64,000 bases of DNA from Neckera pumila. Lineage: Eukaryota > Streptophyta > Bryopsida > Hypnales > Neckeraceae. Shown here one piece after another: positions 52,201-64,000 of this stretch; the first letter of the stretch is position 1, and each line of letters starts with the position of its first letter. The DNA lies in assembly GCA_963969595.1 (NCBI GenBank), contig OZ018409.1, positions 684,501-748,500 of the forward strand, read 5' to 3'. A program made the position numbers and the translations under genes. The notes under the pieces are model-generated. The model was not told the DNA's origin, made no database searches, and worked only from the letters and a program-made list of their open reading frames with translations.

Positions 52201-55200
52201 TTATCAATTCCGGGAAATTGGACTTTCCGTTTAGTCCCTGAAGGATTTGAAGCCGTTGGCTGATTGCGTAAGAGTCGAGCAGCTGAAGGCAGTTTCACCT
52301 GCAAAAGTATGATCCAAGTTAAATGGTCTACTCGAAGGTCATTCCATACTAGAAGATCATTTCCACACTCTAACCTTCATGACAAAGGGCAGTTCAAAAC
52401 GATAGCAAATAAAAAAATCAGAAAATCTGAATGCCACCGTTTGTGAACATTTTCATGTACACTTGCACTTTATTAATTTAAGATATAAACACTTATATTA
52501 CTAAATACTCAAGACAATCATACTGCTTGACTTTAATAACACTGAAATGGTTAAGATTCTGACGTATTTTATAAGGTTTCAAGGATTACTCTATATCAAA
52601 TTCACTCTTAAAATAAATAACATATGTTATTAAATACTCCACATATATATTACTCAGCAAACATAAATTGGAACCAAAAACACTCTTTCCATCGTACACG
52701 ATCACCCTATCCACTCAAACATTTACCTTCTACTTCTCAATCTTCTCATCTACCTCTCTACTTCTCTTCCTAATTCCAACAATTACTTTACAAACTCACT
52801 CTTCTTATTCATGCACCGCACATAATAATTTGCTTCTCAACCACATCTTCACATACCTCATCACCACTAATCCTTTCTACAATACTCTAATTTCATTCTT
52901 TACATGATCTCAAGTAATTAAACTCTATTCAAATAGAATAGAAATATAGCCTTCCTTCAAATAGAGCACAGTCTCTCTTCGCTTCTTGGAGTAAATTGCG
53001 GAACCTTAGATGAACAGACTCTTCATGTTCGCCAATCATTTTTAAAAACTGGAGTTATTCTCTCTCTTTTAGGAATTACTCTTACATTTCCTTATTCGCT
53101 TCCGCTCTACTACGAACTCCGCTAAAATCACTAGATACTAGCAATATATTGAAAATTTACATTAGTCGTGTCAGAGTGGGGCTACTTGCCTCATCATGCC
53201 GTATATTACTAACTGTATAAAAGCAGAAGCAGGTCAAGAGCCAGTAATAGGAGAACAAAACAATCACAGGGACCCAAAAACCACGAAGAGAAGTAGTTGG
53301 AAACTTGTAGATGTCCAAATAAGCTTGTCCAACGTTCATATTTCCTTTTCCAACACAATAGGTGATTGAATCATCGCAGGCCTTTCAATCATGTAGACCC
53401 AAAATGATAAGTTCTTTGTACTGAACAATTTATACATTATACCTTTTATAATTATTTGTTCAAAGTGACCTCTCAGGGAAATTCGAACGAACATCTAAAC
53501 AAATCTTTTGACCAAACACAGTCAAACTGTTTTGTCTTAGAGTTCCACTTACTTGGCTATATTCTTCAGAAAGGAATTCGTTGCAAACGATGGCTGTAAC
53601 AGCCCACTGAAGTGGACTGATATAATACACCCATATCCACCAATCAGGCACTTTGTTCTTGGCAATTAGAAAACCAGAAAATAGTAGAAAGAATATGATA
53701 CACAGACCTGCAAAGTAAACAAAGTCTTTATGTGAGACCTTCAATTTGATTAACCCGGAATACGTAATAATATTTCTATGAAGTTGGACATCTCTAAATG
53801 TTTGTAACATTAATATTGATCAAAGACCACATTTATTCACCCAAGCCATGACTGCAGAAAGATGTAGAAAATCATCATTATCCTTATTAGAAGTGATTAG
53901 AACACGTACCTGCCAAACCACCCGCTGCCTCTTTCGTACGACAAAAAGAAGCTAAGAGTCTAGTGAACATTGCGAATGTGACTGCACATAAGAAAACAAC
54001 AATAATATATAGAATATAATGACCACCACTGTTCGAAGGTGTCAACCCCGTCAACCAATATACTAAAGGCGTATATATCACCATCTGCAACAAACCAAAC
54101 AACAATTGTTAACTTCTAACAACCAGAAGCACTCAACGGAAGCAATATCTAATCGATCGACCACCAATATCTTACGGTGGAAGGGTAGCAAATATACTCA
54201 ACCCTCCCTAATTGCACACTCTGTAATAGCACATTGCGAGCATATCCTGATAATCTTCCACGTGGTGTACACATCTGATTGGACAAATTCTGAACACATG
54301 TGACAGGACAATTTGTCTCCACGAGGCAGTGCAATTAGAGAGGGTTGACAGTGTAGACACGAGTCGTCTTCCGTAAGCTACAGTACACCTAATTCGAAAA
54401 AATCAGTCTTAGCTTTTCTTGCATCTACACACAATGAAAATGTTCTCATTAATTTGACATCCTGATTGGATTCATTCCAGGATTTGATGACAGTTATAGG
54501 TCTAGAAGCTTCTCTCTTCTTGCCAACATGGACATCCAAAACATTGCACAGAACTTCCTCGGAGATTAAACCTATCAAGAAGGTGTGAATACCGACTTTA
54601 ATGAAATAGTGACATTGTGAATTTACCTCTATAAGTGTTACAGGAATTTGACTTAAAGTGCACGCGAGTACATAGGAATATGGCCGAAAAAACCTAGCTG
54701 AATATTGCTTTTCAAAAACCTGAATAACCAAGTCGTTAGTTCTCAGAATTGGTCTTCAAAAGCAGTAGACATTGATAAAATACAAGACATATATTATAAC
54801 TTCTGTTGTAGAGATTTAGTGTAGTGGTAGAGGAAATAACTGTTCGCTCGTCAAGTTGAACAGGTATTTGGGAAATGGTATTCAGTGAAAGAGTCATGAC
54901 TGCAAGGAAAGCAAGGGACTTTCGAAGATCCATATCAGCACGAGCTGTGGAGTGTGGAACTTGGTAAAATAAGGTCCCTGTGAAAATTCCTAAAACCACA
55001 AGCTGTTGCTCGCACTATTTCAGTACTAGAAAATTAAGAGAAGATACATTCAGACACCAATCTAAATGTCCTCGCATGTGCCTCTTAAGATGCACCCAAC
55101 CACTCAGGCCTACGCCCGTAAAAAATAACAAAGAACATAACTGGAACATTAACTTTAAGTATGATAAATAAGGTGAGTGTAAACTGTAATCTAGAAGACA

Positions 55201-58200
55201 ATGTAAATCTCCAAAGGTGAATGATGTACCTGAATCATGCGAGCATATAAAAAGCTTCTGCCTCGGAGTACTAAAGTAACTTGTCTTCGCATTACAGTTT
55301 TTGTGGAAGTCCATCCATCTTGCACAAACTCCTGATTTAAAATATTTGCAGTTTCTGGAGATGCCTGTTGAAAAATCATAATCATCAAATCGATGACTGA
55401 AAATATTAAAAACTGAGTTCAATTATGCATCCCATTCCTTCCGAGTCCATCCATTGGACTGTGAACAAAGGCTTATTAGTGAGAGGTCTAAAGCTAGAAG
55501 GAATCAGACGTGTTCTCCTTCCAAGTTATACAGCTATAATATGTTTCTATGAAGTTCGGTGTACTCTATTTATAAAAAGTCCATTTGTGAAACTGCAGGG
55601 AGAAATCAAAGATACTAAAAATAAAGTACATGCTCAAGAGGTCGCTCAAGCTGTAAACGGATGTTGCCTTCCGCCTTCTGTACTTTTTCTACTATGGTTC
55701 CAGCATCATATGCTTGGCTCCCAGGTAAAGCAAGGTACTCAAGGCTTTCAAGGCTACTTCCGATAGCTGTAATGACATCTCCTGACTTCACTATTGAAGT
55801 GTGTTGTATATCAATGATTTTGGCTGTTCCTGAGGCTTCCACTTCCTCGATCACCACTCCCTTTCGTTCACCTATGCAGATCAATATGCATACAATCAGG
55901 GTAAAGGCCGGTCATCACCAAGAAGGACGGACTGAATTCCCAAGGTCATGTGACAAAACACAAAGTGCGGATTGAGTAATGATAGTTGTGAACCTTCACC
56001 AGTGATTCTTGAAGAATCCGTATAGGAAACTGCGGTACTGAGGAGTTAGCGTAATTGCTACTAAGTATGAAAATATCCACAATTCACCTTTTCAACTCAC
56101 ATGGGGATCAAAAAATAGGACTATTAAAAGCCATTGACGTTTACTAGGCATCAATTGTCAATTGTTTTCCAGAGATGAGCTATCTATTAGTTTCACCTAT
56201 CGTTGGTCCGTCCAAAATCTTTAAGCCCAATGGTTTTTTTGCGTCCACCCACAACTCCTCAGCAACCTATCTAGGTCGACCAGAAGCACACAGAAAGTGA
56301 GACAGCAGTTAACAAGATCAGCATTGGCTACTCACTTATGTGCTTCTAGCACTTATGTATTTGATTAAGCGTCTTATAAATTGAATGTCTTCCATTCAAG
56401 GTAGAAAATTGTGATCATAGAAAGCGTTATGACGTCCCTAGACACTGAGAATAGACAATGGAATGTACCTCCTGATCATCAAGAATGCGAATTATATCTT
56501 TGTACATGTCAGAGCCCATATACGCCTGGACAAAGTCATTAGTCGTCAAATGCTTGAAGCCAGGGACTAAGTACCCAAGACCTTCTTCGGTAGATATCTC
56601 TTGCAGGAAATCCGCTACATCAACATGATTTGGTTTCACATACCTGCATGATCAAGAATACGTTCAGCGGAGACTTTGCACTTGACCGTGGCTTGTACAA
56701 AAAAAGGACGATCATGGATACGTAGAGGTAGGGCTCAGTTTCTAAAAAGGCAGTCAAGGAAAATTCAGACAGAGTCTACTACAGTCAAGACATGAAATCC
56801 AGGCACATCCAGTCACCAGTTTGCTTTTGTTACAGTTAGAAGTTCAGTACCCAAGCCTTGCGAAATAAGGCAGTACATCCTCACGTGGTCCTTGATATAT
56901 TATGTGACCCTCGTCCATAACAATTAACCTACAGAAGTTGGTACACATAGTTTCGATGACTCCACAGCAAACGGATCAAGTTTAAATGTCAAAACAAAGA
57001 GTAGTTCTTCAAATTGCATTAAGATAAGAAGAAAAAATTACAAGTATTCAAGTGAGCATATTTTTTTGGACGCAGAAGCATGTTTTAGGCATATATATAA
57101 AATTTGTTCATTGAGGTTGGTTGCTGAGTGAAAGGATGAAAATGCAGAGCGAGATGACCATAATACCTGTCGAAAAGATCGAATACTTCAGGAGAAGGTT
57201 GGAGGAGAGAGAACAGGCAGGTATAGCGCCTTATCCTGGCCATAGTACGGAAAGCTGAAACAATGTCATAAGCTGCAGAGCTATCGAGTCCCGTACTGAT
57301 TTCATCGAGAAAGTACACAAGGTATGTTCCTAAACAGAACAAACGTACAATATTGCTTCACAACCATGGTATGATCAAACGACCGGTATTAGGTTCTAAT
57401 TGGTATAGTAGGCAGCTATATCATGCTGATTCAATATGGAAGTGAAATACTATACCTTGTGTCACTTTACTTTTGGGATAGCTTGAACCTCATGTGATTC
57501 CTATTCGGGTTAAGAGTGGATTTAGGAAATAAATTTACTCCGAATAATATAACAGGGTCAGCACTCCGTTTATATAGTTTGAGGATTTGGTCAGAAAGTT
57601 TGGACTGTAAATGACTTACCCTAAAGTGACAAATTTAGAGGTAACACAAAATGATATCCATATGAAAGTAGAAGTTTTTGTGAAGTTGAAATTTTAAGCG
57701 TACTCAACAAAGGATGTTGGGCTTGCCTGAGACCATCTCCGCTGTTGTTACTCGGTGACGTTCACCTCCACTAACTCCGCGAACCGCAGCATTTCCGACT
57801 ATGGAGTCAGCCACGCCTCGGAGACCAAGTAGATGTAAAGTCATTTCCAAAGGAAGATTGATTCCCCCAATCTCATCTCGTAATGCCTCCATCTGTGAAG
57901 TGGTCATTGACATGACTAAGAGCAGCGTTTCAAGACTGTAAGCATTAGTAGATATTCTATGGTCATTTGGACCCCAAACTCTTAGCTGTATCAAAACCCA
58001 TGACAACTTTAGATTTGCATGGTGACAGATGTATGATGTGACAAAAATCACCTTGTTGGCATACACTCTGAATCATAAGTTAGTGGCATTTTGACACATG
58101 GATGGCCAACTACTTGGGAACTAAATCGAATTCAGGGACCAAATCTGCAAAGTATTCGTCTAATGGAAAATGTGCAAATGTACAGATAATTGTATCTCAC

Positions 58201-60277
58201 TACCATATCGTACATACTTTCTGAGCAATCAAGCAACATGTCACTCTATCACATGCACGAGTATCAAAGGCGTAGCAATTAAAAAAACCCACCTTGCTGG
58301 CATTTTTATTATACCATTCTGGATTATTGGTAAAATGGCTCGTACAAGCGTTTGCAAACTCGCAAGTTTCTCGCACAGTTAAGACGGGCAAATGTCTGTC
58401 TGTTTGTGCAATAAAGGCTGCAATGCGCCGCACTTGGATCTTGTCAAGAGTGTTTTGATTATATGTCACCGAACCTTCTAGGGTTGTCGTCTCATCCAGC
58501 CAGAGTCTTCCAGCCAATGCTTTATGTAAGCTGCTCTTCCCTGCCCATAGGCCCAAGATACACACTCCTCGTTTGTCAGAAAAGAGGGGGAGAATTCACT
58601 ACATTCAAATAAAAATTTCTACAATAGCCTAGTGAGATTGGATCCATTCATTTTTCTCATGGTCCAGTGACCAAAAACATGAGCTATGCCGATTCCGGCT
58701 TGCCAAGTTGTTAATAGGAATTACCTTAATTCCAAATTATACAGAGGAAGGTTTAGATTATGATGCATTGACTTCAGATCGACAGGCCAAAGGTTCATTG
58801 GTGTTTGGAAGTTGATAGTACATTTAGCCAATACCATTCAAGGACTTCGACATACCAAAAACTACCATACTGCTGGAAGCCAGAGACACAAAACTACGTC
58901 AGAAATGCACAAGCTCAACATGCATGACCCATGAAGAAGACCTACCGCAGCCCGGAGGTCCACATACAAGTGTCAATGTCCCTGGCATCAAGTAGCCAGA
59001 ACAGTTGTCAAGTATGGTAAACTTTTGAATTGCTTGTTTCTCAGCAAATCCAGGGAAGCAACACTTTAATGCAATTGAGCCTACAGTCTCAAAGCCTAGT
59101 TTTGCACCCATTACTTTAGCACCATAGGTCAATCCCTTGAATTTCACTACCTGCATTGCCACAAGCGGTAGGATTAAGAACTTTTGGATTAGAACAGTAG
59201 TGTGCCCTAAGTATTTTACAGGAAATTGAAATTATCCTTCAGTAAGGCTTTTGTAGTGGAAAGTGTCCAAGTGCTTCAAATCAATCTAGAAGGCAGAGGT
59301 CAATAACACTGTCTAGAGACGAGCGTGTGGTCTCTTCTTGCCAAACATGCTGAAATATGAGCGGTTTGAATGATATCGACTATATGGAAGCAAGATATGG
59401 TGTCAACCGAACACGACGGTAGTGCATATACCTGAGATGGGAACTGAGGCAGGAACTGCCTAATTTTGACCAAGAATGCAAGAAGACCATCTTTTAGAAT
59501 TCTGTCAATGCCCGTTAATTCACGTTCAATTGTTGGCACAGCAGCAGGTGCAGATAAAGCCTGTAAAAATGAAACAAAGAGCTATTTTCAGACTCCTTTC
59601 ATGATAGGCAGATCATAATTGTGTTGCGAGGAAATACAAATCCCATCGAATACTTGACCACTGTTTGGCTATGTCAACATCCAAGATGGTAACATCGTGC
59701 TCTACCACTGCACATGATATCGGTAGCTCACGCCTCATGACTACCTGAGTCATCCTTTGGATTATTAATGACCACAACTAATAGGACAATCCAGAAAGAG
59801 GATACTTTTACCTCGAATTTAGAAGCCATGATAATTACAGAAAGATACAGTAGAACAATCACAGTGCAAATAAGGGAGCGTTCCATGCAAAGTGGTACTA
59901 ACTGTGTCAAGAAGCACTTTGATTTCGGCTGGCTTTCCGCCCTCCTCCCACTTCTTGGCAATATTGATGATGAGATTCATCAAATCTTCCTTTCCCAGTT
60001 GTTGCAACGATGGTTTCAATCCCTTTGGGTCGAGGTCGAAGGGAACGACTGCTGCAGTTGGTTGCCCATCCTCTCCAATTTGCAGTTGGTCTTTGAGCTG
60101 GTCAAGGTACTTGGCCTTCGTTCCCGTTGCGAGCGTGGACATGACATCGTTATCGGAACGCTCATAATACTCTTTGAGCCTCTCTGTGTAGTAAATTACC
60201 TCGGAGGGATTGATTTGATCACCTTCAGGGACGATAACAACTTTTGATTGGTCAGGTTCAGATGAGGTCGAAGCCAT
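46222..60277 (-). CDS. Full-size PDR-type ABCG transporter with an inserted PDZ-like domain, 29 exons
   Basis: ATP-driven membrane exporter of about 1,615 residues (typical PDRs about 1,430). Exons in transcript order: 60277-59903, 59560-59432, 59150-58946, 58540-58293, 57892-57727, 57329-57167, 56928-56851, 56643-56469, 56266-56197, 55871-55630, 55364-55230, 55002-54841, 54719-54627, 54084-53910, 53707-53493, 53381-53161, 52298-52119, 51966-51749, 51599-51476, 51126-51016, 50907-50671, 50134-49981, 49810-49666, 49478-49418, 49197-49096, 48870-48781, 48010-47837, 47411-47374, 46582-46222. Domain order: NBD1 ([28 protein letters not shown]), PDZ-like segment (exons 9-10), TMD1 (exons 12-16), NBD2 ([39 protein letters not shown]), TMD2 (exons 24-29). 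Introns 5 and 19 fit GC-AG. The exon 16/17 phase does not match, so a micro-exon or other splice site is missing there. The substrate is unknown. Confidence 0.92.
46690..47267. mobile_element. TTAA-flanked element 4, inside the last ABCG intron
   Basis: Flanked by TTAA at 46686-46689 and 47268-47271, with termini CCCCTAAAGTCCCA and, at the right, TGGGACTTTAGGGG (apart from one CT). An inverted relative of element 1 at 33087-34010. It sits in intron 28 of the transporter (46583-47373) and leaves its splice sites intact. Confidence 0.75.
55630..56266 (-). other. PDZ-like domain coding segment inside the ABCG gene (exons 9 and 10)
   Basis: Exon 9 (56266-56197) gives [17 protein letters not shown], with a carboxylate-binding-loop-like PLGLKI. 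Exon 10 (55871-55630) gives [30 protein letters not shown] and [20 protein letters not shown]. The order and spacing follow a PDZ fold: loop and beta-2, beta-3, GDxIxxIG, alpha-2 with beta-6. It lies between NBD1 and TMD1, where standard PDR proteins have only a short linker. Fold assignment is by eye. Confidence 0.7.
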
Positions 60278-61560
60278 GCCGAAGCTTTCAATTCCAATTT
60301 GGATTTAGACACCTGAAGAGACCGTCTGAAGCGGAAGATGCTCTTACACAAAGAGGAGATGCGTCGTCACAGAGGGCGAGTTTGTTGTCCACCCTGCACC
60401 TCAGTGTTGTTGCCATATAAATCCTCTCCTAATAATCCTGCAACCCTTCAATCCATATTAAGCGAATGAGCCATAAGAATTGCCAAAATAAATTCGTGGA
60501 CGAGCTGTAAAATAAGGTCAAACAACACATTGAGTCAATATAAATACAAGTGGTGTAGTAAAAGTATTGCCTTGAACTAAAGAACAGAAAAAGCAATTTC
60601 AATCAAACTATAAATTTTTCAATTGCCAGAATGAGATGCACAAATGTTTTTTCCTTCGATAACTAGGGTATATACTGATATTTAAGTGTAGTACAATTGA
60701 ACTGAACTTTGCCATTTCAACTGAAGTTTTCCAATTCATTGGAATTTCTCTTAACACTGAGATTACAGGAACAACATTCTAATCAGCGTTCTGTGCCCAA
60801 TAAGAAACCCTAAAACCGATAATAAGCTCATACATGCATAGACAGACCCGTGCAAATTGGGACTCGGAAAACACCACCCCTGAAACGTACACCCCATGTG
60901 GATCCTCTCTGTTGAACATAGACTGGCGTGTGTACACTTCAAGGTGCGAGGACTCCTGAGCAGCTTTCAATCTACCCTGAAAATTAATCCTCCGCACAAA
61001 TTTAAGGTATGGTAACAGGAACTTACTCCGAGATTGACACGAGCCATGTATGAATGAATTGAGATACCATTATATTTCGTATAGCTCATGAGGGTAACTC
61101 ATCTCCAATGCAACTAGGGTTTCGCCATGCGCAGCTCTCAAGCTCTGAGAGTTGAAGCTAATCACATATCCAAAGCAAATCTGTTCCCTTCCAATTAAGA
61201 CATTATTCCATTGCGTCACACGTAATTCTGTCCACACTGTTGCAGACCGAACAGTACCCTGCAGCTCCGTCTTCAGGAGTATTCTCGCAAAATAACCCGG
61301 TCACCGGAGACGCTGCATCTGAATCCAGTCGTTAATTAGTTCAATGAGCCAGGCACATCCTGTAAAGAATACGTGAGCATTTGGAACTGATTCCTGAAGA
61401 TCGATAGAGGAACTATAGTTTCTTTAACCCTAAATCTAAAATTAATTTCTGCTCTCAGCAATGTCAATCTCTAACCTAAATATGATCTACACCATCCGCG
61501 CCAACAACTTCTTTTCCAAAAACATTCGGAACTCAAAAATTGCACGTCCATCCATACCTT
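60278..61560 (-). promoter_or_regulatory. Upstream region of the ABCG gene
   Basis: Non-repetitive sequence before the ATG at 60277; probably contains the leader and promoter. An ORF at 60997-60779 has no recognisable domain. No TATA box stands out. Confidence 0.35.
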
Positions 61561-61582
61561 TACGATAACCATACCTTTAAGA

Positions 61583-62070
61583 CAGGCTGTTTGTTTTGTT
61601 TGTTGCAGTGAGACCTCCTAGTGCATCTCCAGTTGCATTCTTCATACCGTTGGAAAGCTCTTGGTGAGGAGGGGTGCACGGACTTGGTTTGCATGCACAC
61701 TGGGAAACTTGTTGAACTTCAAAATTTTTATAAGTTAAAAATTATAAAAAATTATTTTTGTTTTTATTTCAATTGTAGCAATGGCACAGGGCACACCAGT
61801 CCATACCTTAAGTCAAGCTATTTGTTTGTTTGTTTGTTTTGTTTGTTACGGTGAGATCTCTAGGATTGTCCGTCCCACTAGTTGCATTCTTTGTACCGTT
61901 GGAAAACCCTTGGCAAGGATAGGTGCCCAAGTTTTGTTTCATGGCATTTGAACTTACAATGTGAATGTTATTGAATTTCAAATTTTTTATGATTATGAAT
62001 TAAAAAATAATTTTTTTTTTTTACTTTTACTTTGATTGTGGCAACAACACAAGGCACACCAATGCCTATG
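61583..62070. repeat. Two tandem copies of a dispersed repeat
   Basis: Two units of about 230 bp (from about 61583 and about 61820), each starting with TGTTTGTTTGTT-like sequence, then GTGAGA.CTC, CGTTGGAAA.C, TTGG.(A)GGA.AGGGGTGC and ending near GCAACAACACAAGGCACACC. Related single copies at 6320 and 14930. Confidence 0.7.
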
Positions 62071-62298
62071 AATGCTCATGAAATTTAAAATTTAAAATTT
62101 AAAAACTTTCACATTGTGATTTGGAACAACACGAAAAAAAAATGTTTTTGGATATACAATGTAAAAGTTATGGATTTATAAGTTATTTTTGAATTAGAAA
62201 TTAGAAATTGAAAACATAAAATAATGACTTGTCTTTTAAATTTTGGGGGCTGTAGCAACAATGTAGGGCGTAGTGCAAAATGTCCTTCATGTCATTCC

Positions 62299-62502
62299 TT
62301 TATTCAGTTCTCAAATCTATAACATGTAAAAAAGAATGTTTGTTTGTTTTGTTTTGTTTGGAACAATGACATCTCCTCAACTGTGCATTACCCGGTCCTC
62401 TTTATTCAGTTCTCAAATCTATAACATGTAAAAAAGAATGTTTGTTTGTTTTGTTTTGTTTGGAACAATGACATCTCCTCAACTGTGCATTACCCGGTCC
62501 TC
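62299..62502. repeat. Exact 102-bp tandem duplication
   Basis: 62299-62400 and 62401-62502 are identical by eye, beginning TTTATTCAGTTCTC and ending CCCGGTCCTC. The lack of divergence shows a recent event. Confidence 0.9.
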
Positions 62503-63218
62503 TTATGTTTCTTGTCGGAAATCTGTAAGAGATGAGGGCTGAATGGAATTTGTTTCGTGGCACTCTTAAAGATGATGTGAAAGATATTTAGCCGGTAGAT
62601 GCTTAAGGCCGTTTTTGAGCTTCTAAGAGTTTGCCCTAAATTGAGGAAAAATCGAACATTTGGCCAAGTTATGTCAATGTTTTTGGAATTGTAACCGTAC
62701 AAATTCAAAATAGGCATGTCAGAGATCACATAGGAAAAGAAAACACAACAATATTACTTATGGATTGAAAGATTGTACCCAAAAAGAAGCTTAAAGCATA
62801 TGTACGAATGCTCTGATATTCTCTTCGGCTGGACACAACGTGCTCTTCAGATTATATTTATTTTATACAACTAGTTAGATTTGGATTTGAATTATACAGA
62901 TCCTTAATCAGATAACATTCCTAAAATTTGTAATTCAATGATTTGAACGGGTCTCTGAAAATGAGATTACATATGGACCAAATCCTACAAACAAACTAGC
63001 AACCAGGATGCATTCAATCAAGTAGAGAGCGAGAACTAATCGACAATTTATATTTCGCGTCTCTGTTTGGAAAAAAAATTCAATTCATTGCACTCCATAT
63101 GAACACATAAAAATTGGATCCAAGCACAAATGCTGATCCTTTCTTAAATAAACTCCATAGGGATAGCAAGAAGAGAAATAGTCCAAGGGATCTTCCACAT
63201 AAGCAAAGTAAGAGAAAT
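62503..63218. other. Spacer downstream of the uS11 gene
   Basis: AT-rich, no exon seen. Probably includes the 3' untranslated region of the ribosomal protein gene near its right end. Confidence 0.4.
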
Positions 63219-63947
<729 letters not shown>

Positions 63948-64000
63948 CTGCATTTTCCACCACGCGCATGTCAATATTCGGCACCCATAAACCATTATAC

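Noticed and set aside
52668..52907. Ser/Thr/Leu-rich ORF on the plus strand
   Set aside because: It lies in ABCG intron 16, opposite strand, low complexity.
55425..55975. Plus-strand ORFs at the PDZ-like exons
   Set aside because: Antisense shadows of ABCG exon 10.
59768..60247. 159-codon ORF on the plus strand
   Set aside because: Exact antisense of ABCG exon 1, whose minus-strand frame has the start codon and joins in phase to exon 2.

Overview
The window is eukaryotic nuclear DNA from a land plant. Genes are split by many short GT-AG introns, there are degenerate TTTAGGG (plant-type telomere) motifs, and the gene families are plant ones: a group I bZIP factor with an N-x7-R basic region, a full-size PDR/ABCG transporter, a FYVE-SYLF protein, a plant 2-oxoglutarate dioxygenase and cytosolic uS11. 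The AT-rich, repeat-packed spacers suggest a non-seed plant such as a bryophyte, lycophyte or fern. That placement is inference and no species is claimed. All exon models were built by eye from reading frames, splice dinucleotides and family motifs.

Layout. 226-4619 (+): a complete 12-exon 2OG-Fe(II) dioxygenase, with a MITE-like element 22 bp after its stop codon. 4.6-8.4 kb: AT-rich spacer with small inverted-repeat elements. 8470-10947 (+): a six-exon gene encoding RING + FYVE + SYLF domains. 12.3-13.3 kb (-): a frameshifted Rossmann-fold dehydrogenase fragment and an unrecognised ORF. 17.1-26.8 kb: an array of variably truncated copies of one unclassified element. Its copies begin with degenerate TTTAGGG repeats and carry decayed remnants of one unrecognised protein. 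26.8-32.8 kb: an LTR-like repeat pair. 33-40.5 kb: nested TTAA-flanked, TA-flanked and CACTA-type non-autonomous DNA elements, interleaved with three decayed copies of the leader of the next gene. 41190-44376 (+): a complete four-exon bZIP transcription factor with two polyglutamine tracts. 46222-60277 (-): a 29-exon full-size PDR-type ABCG transporter with a PDZ-like domain between the first nucleotide-binding domain and the first membrane domain, and two probable GC-AG introns. 63219-63947 (-): the last four exons of cytosolic ribosomal protein uS11 (RPS14), which runs off the window.

The genes do not form an operon or an evident pathway; this is an ordinary plant chromosomal neighbourhood with independent transcription units. 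The points most worth following are the PDZ-like insertion in the ABC transporter, the head-to-tail array of 5'-truncated elements with telomere-like tails, the TTAA-flanked piggyBac-like elements, and the serial duplication of the bZIP leader.
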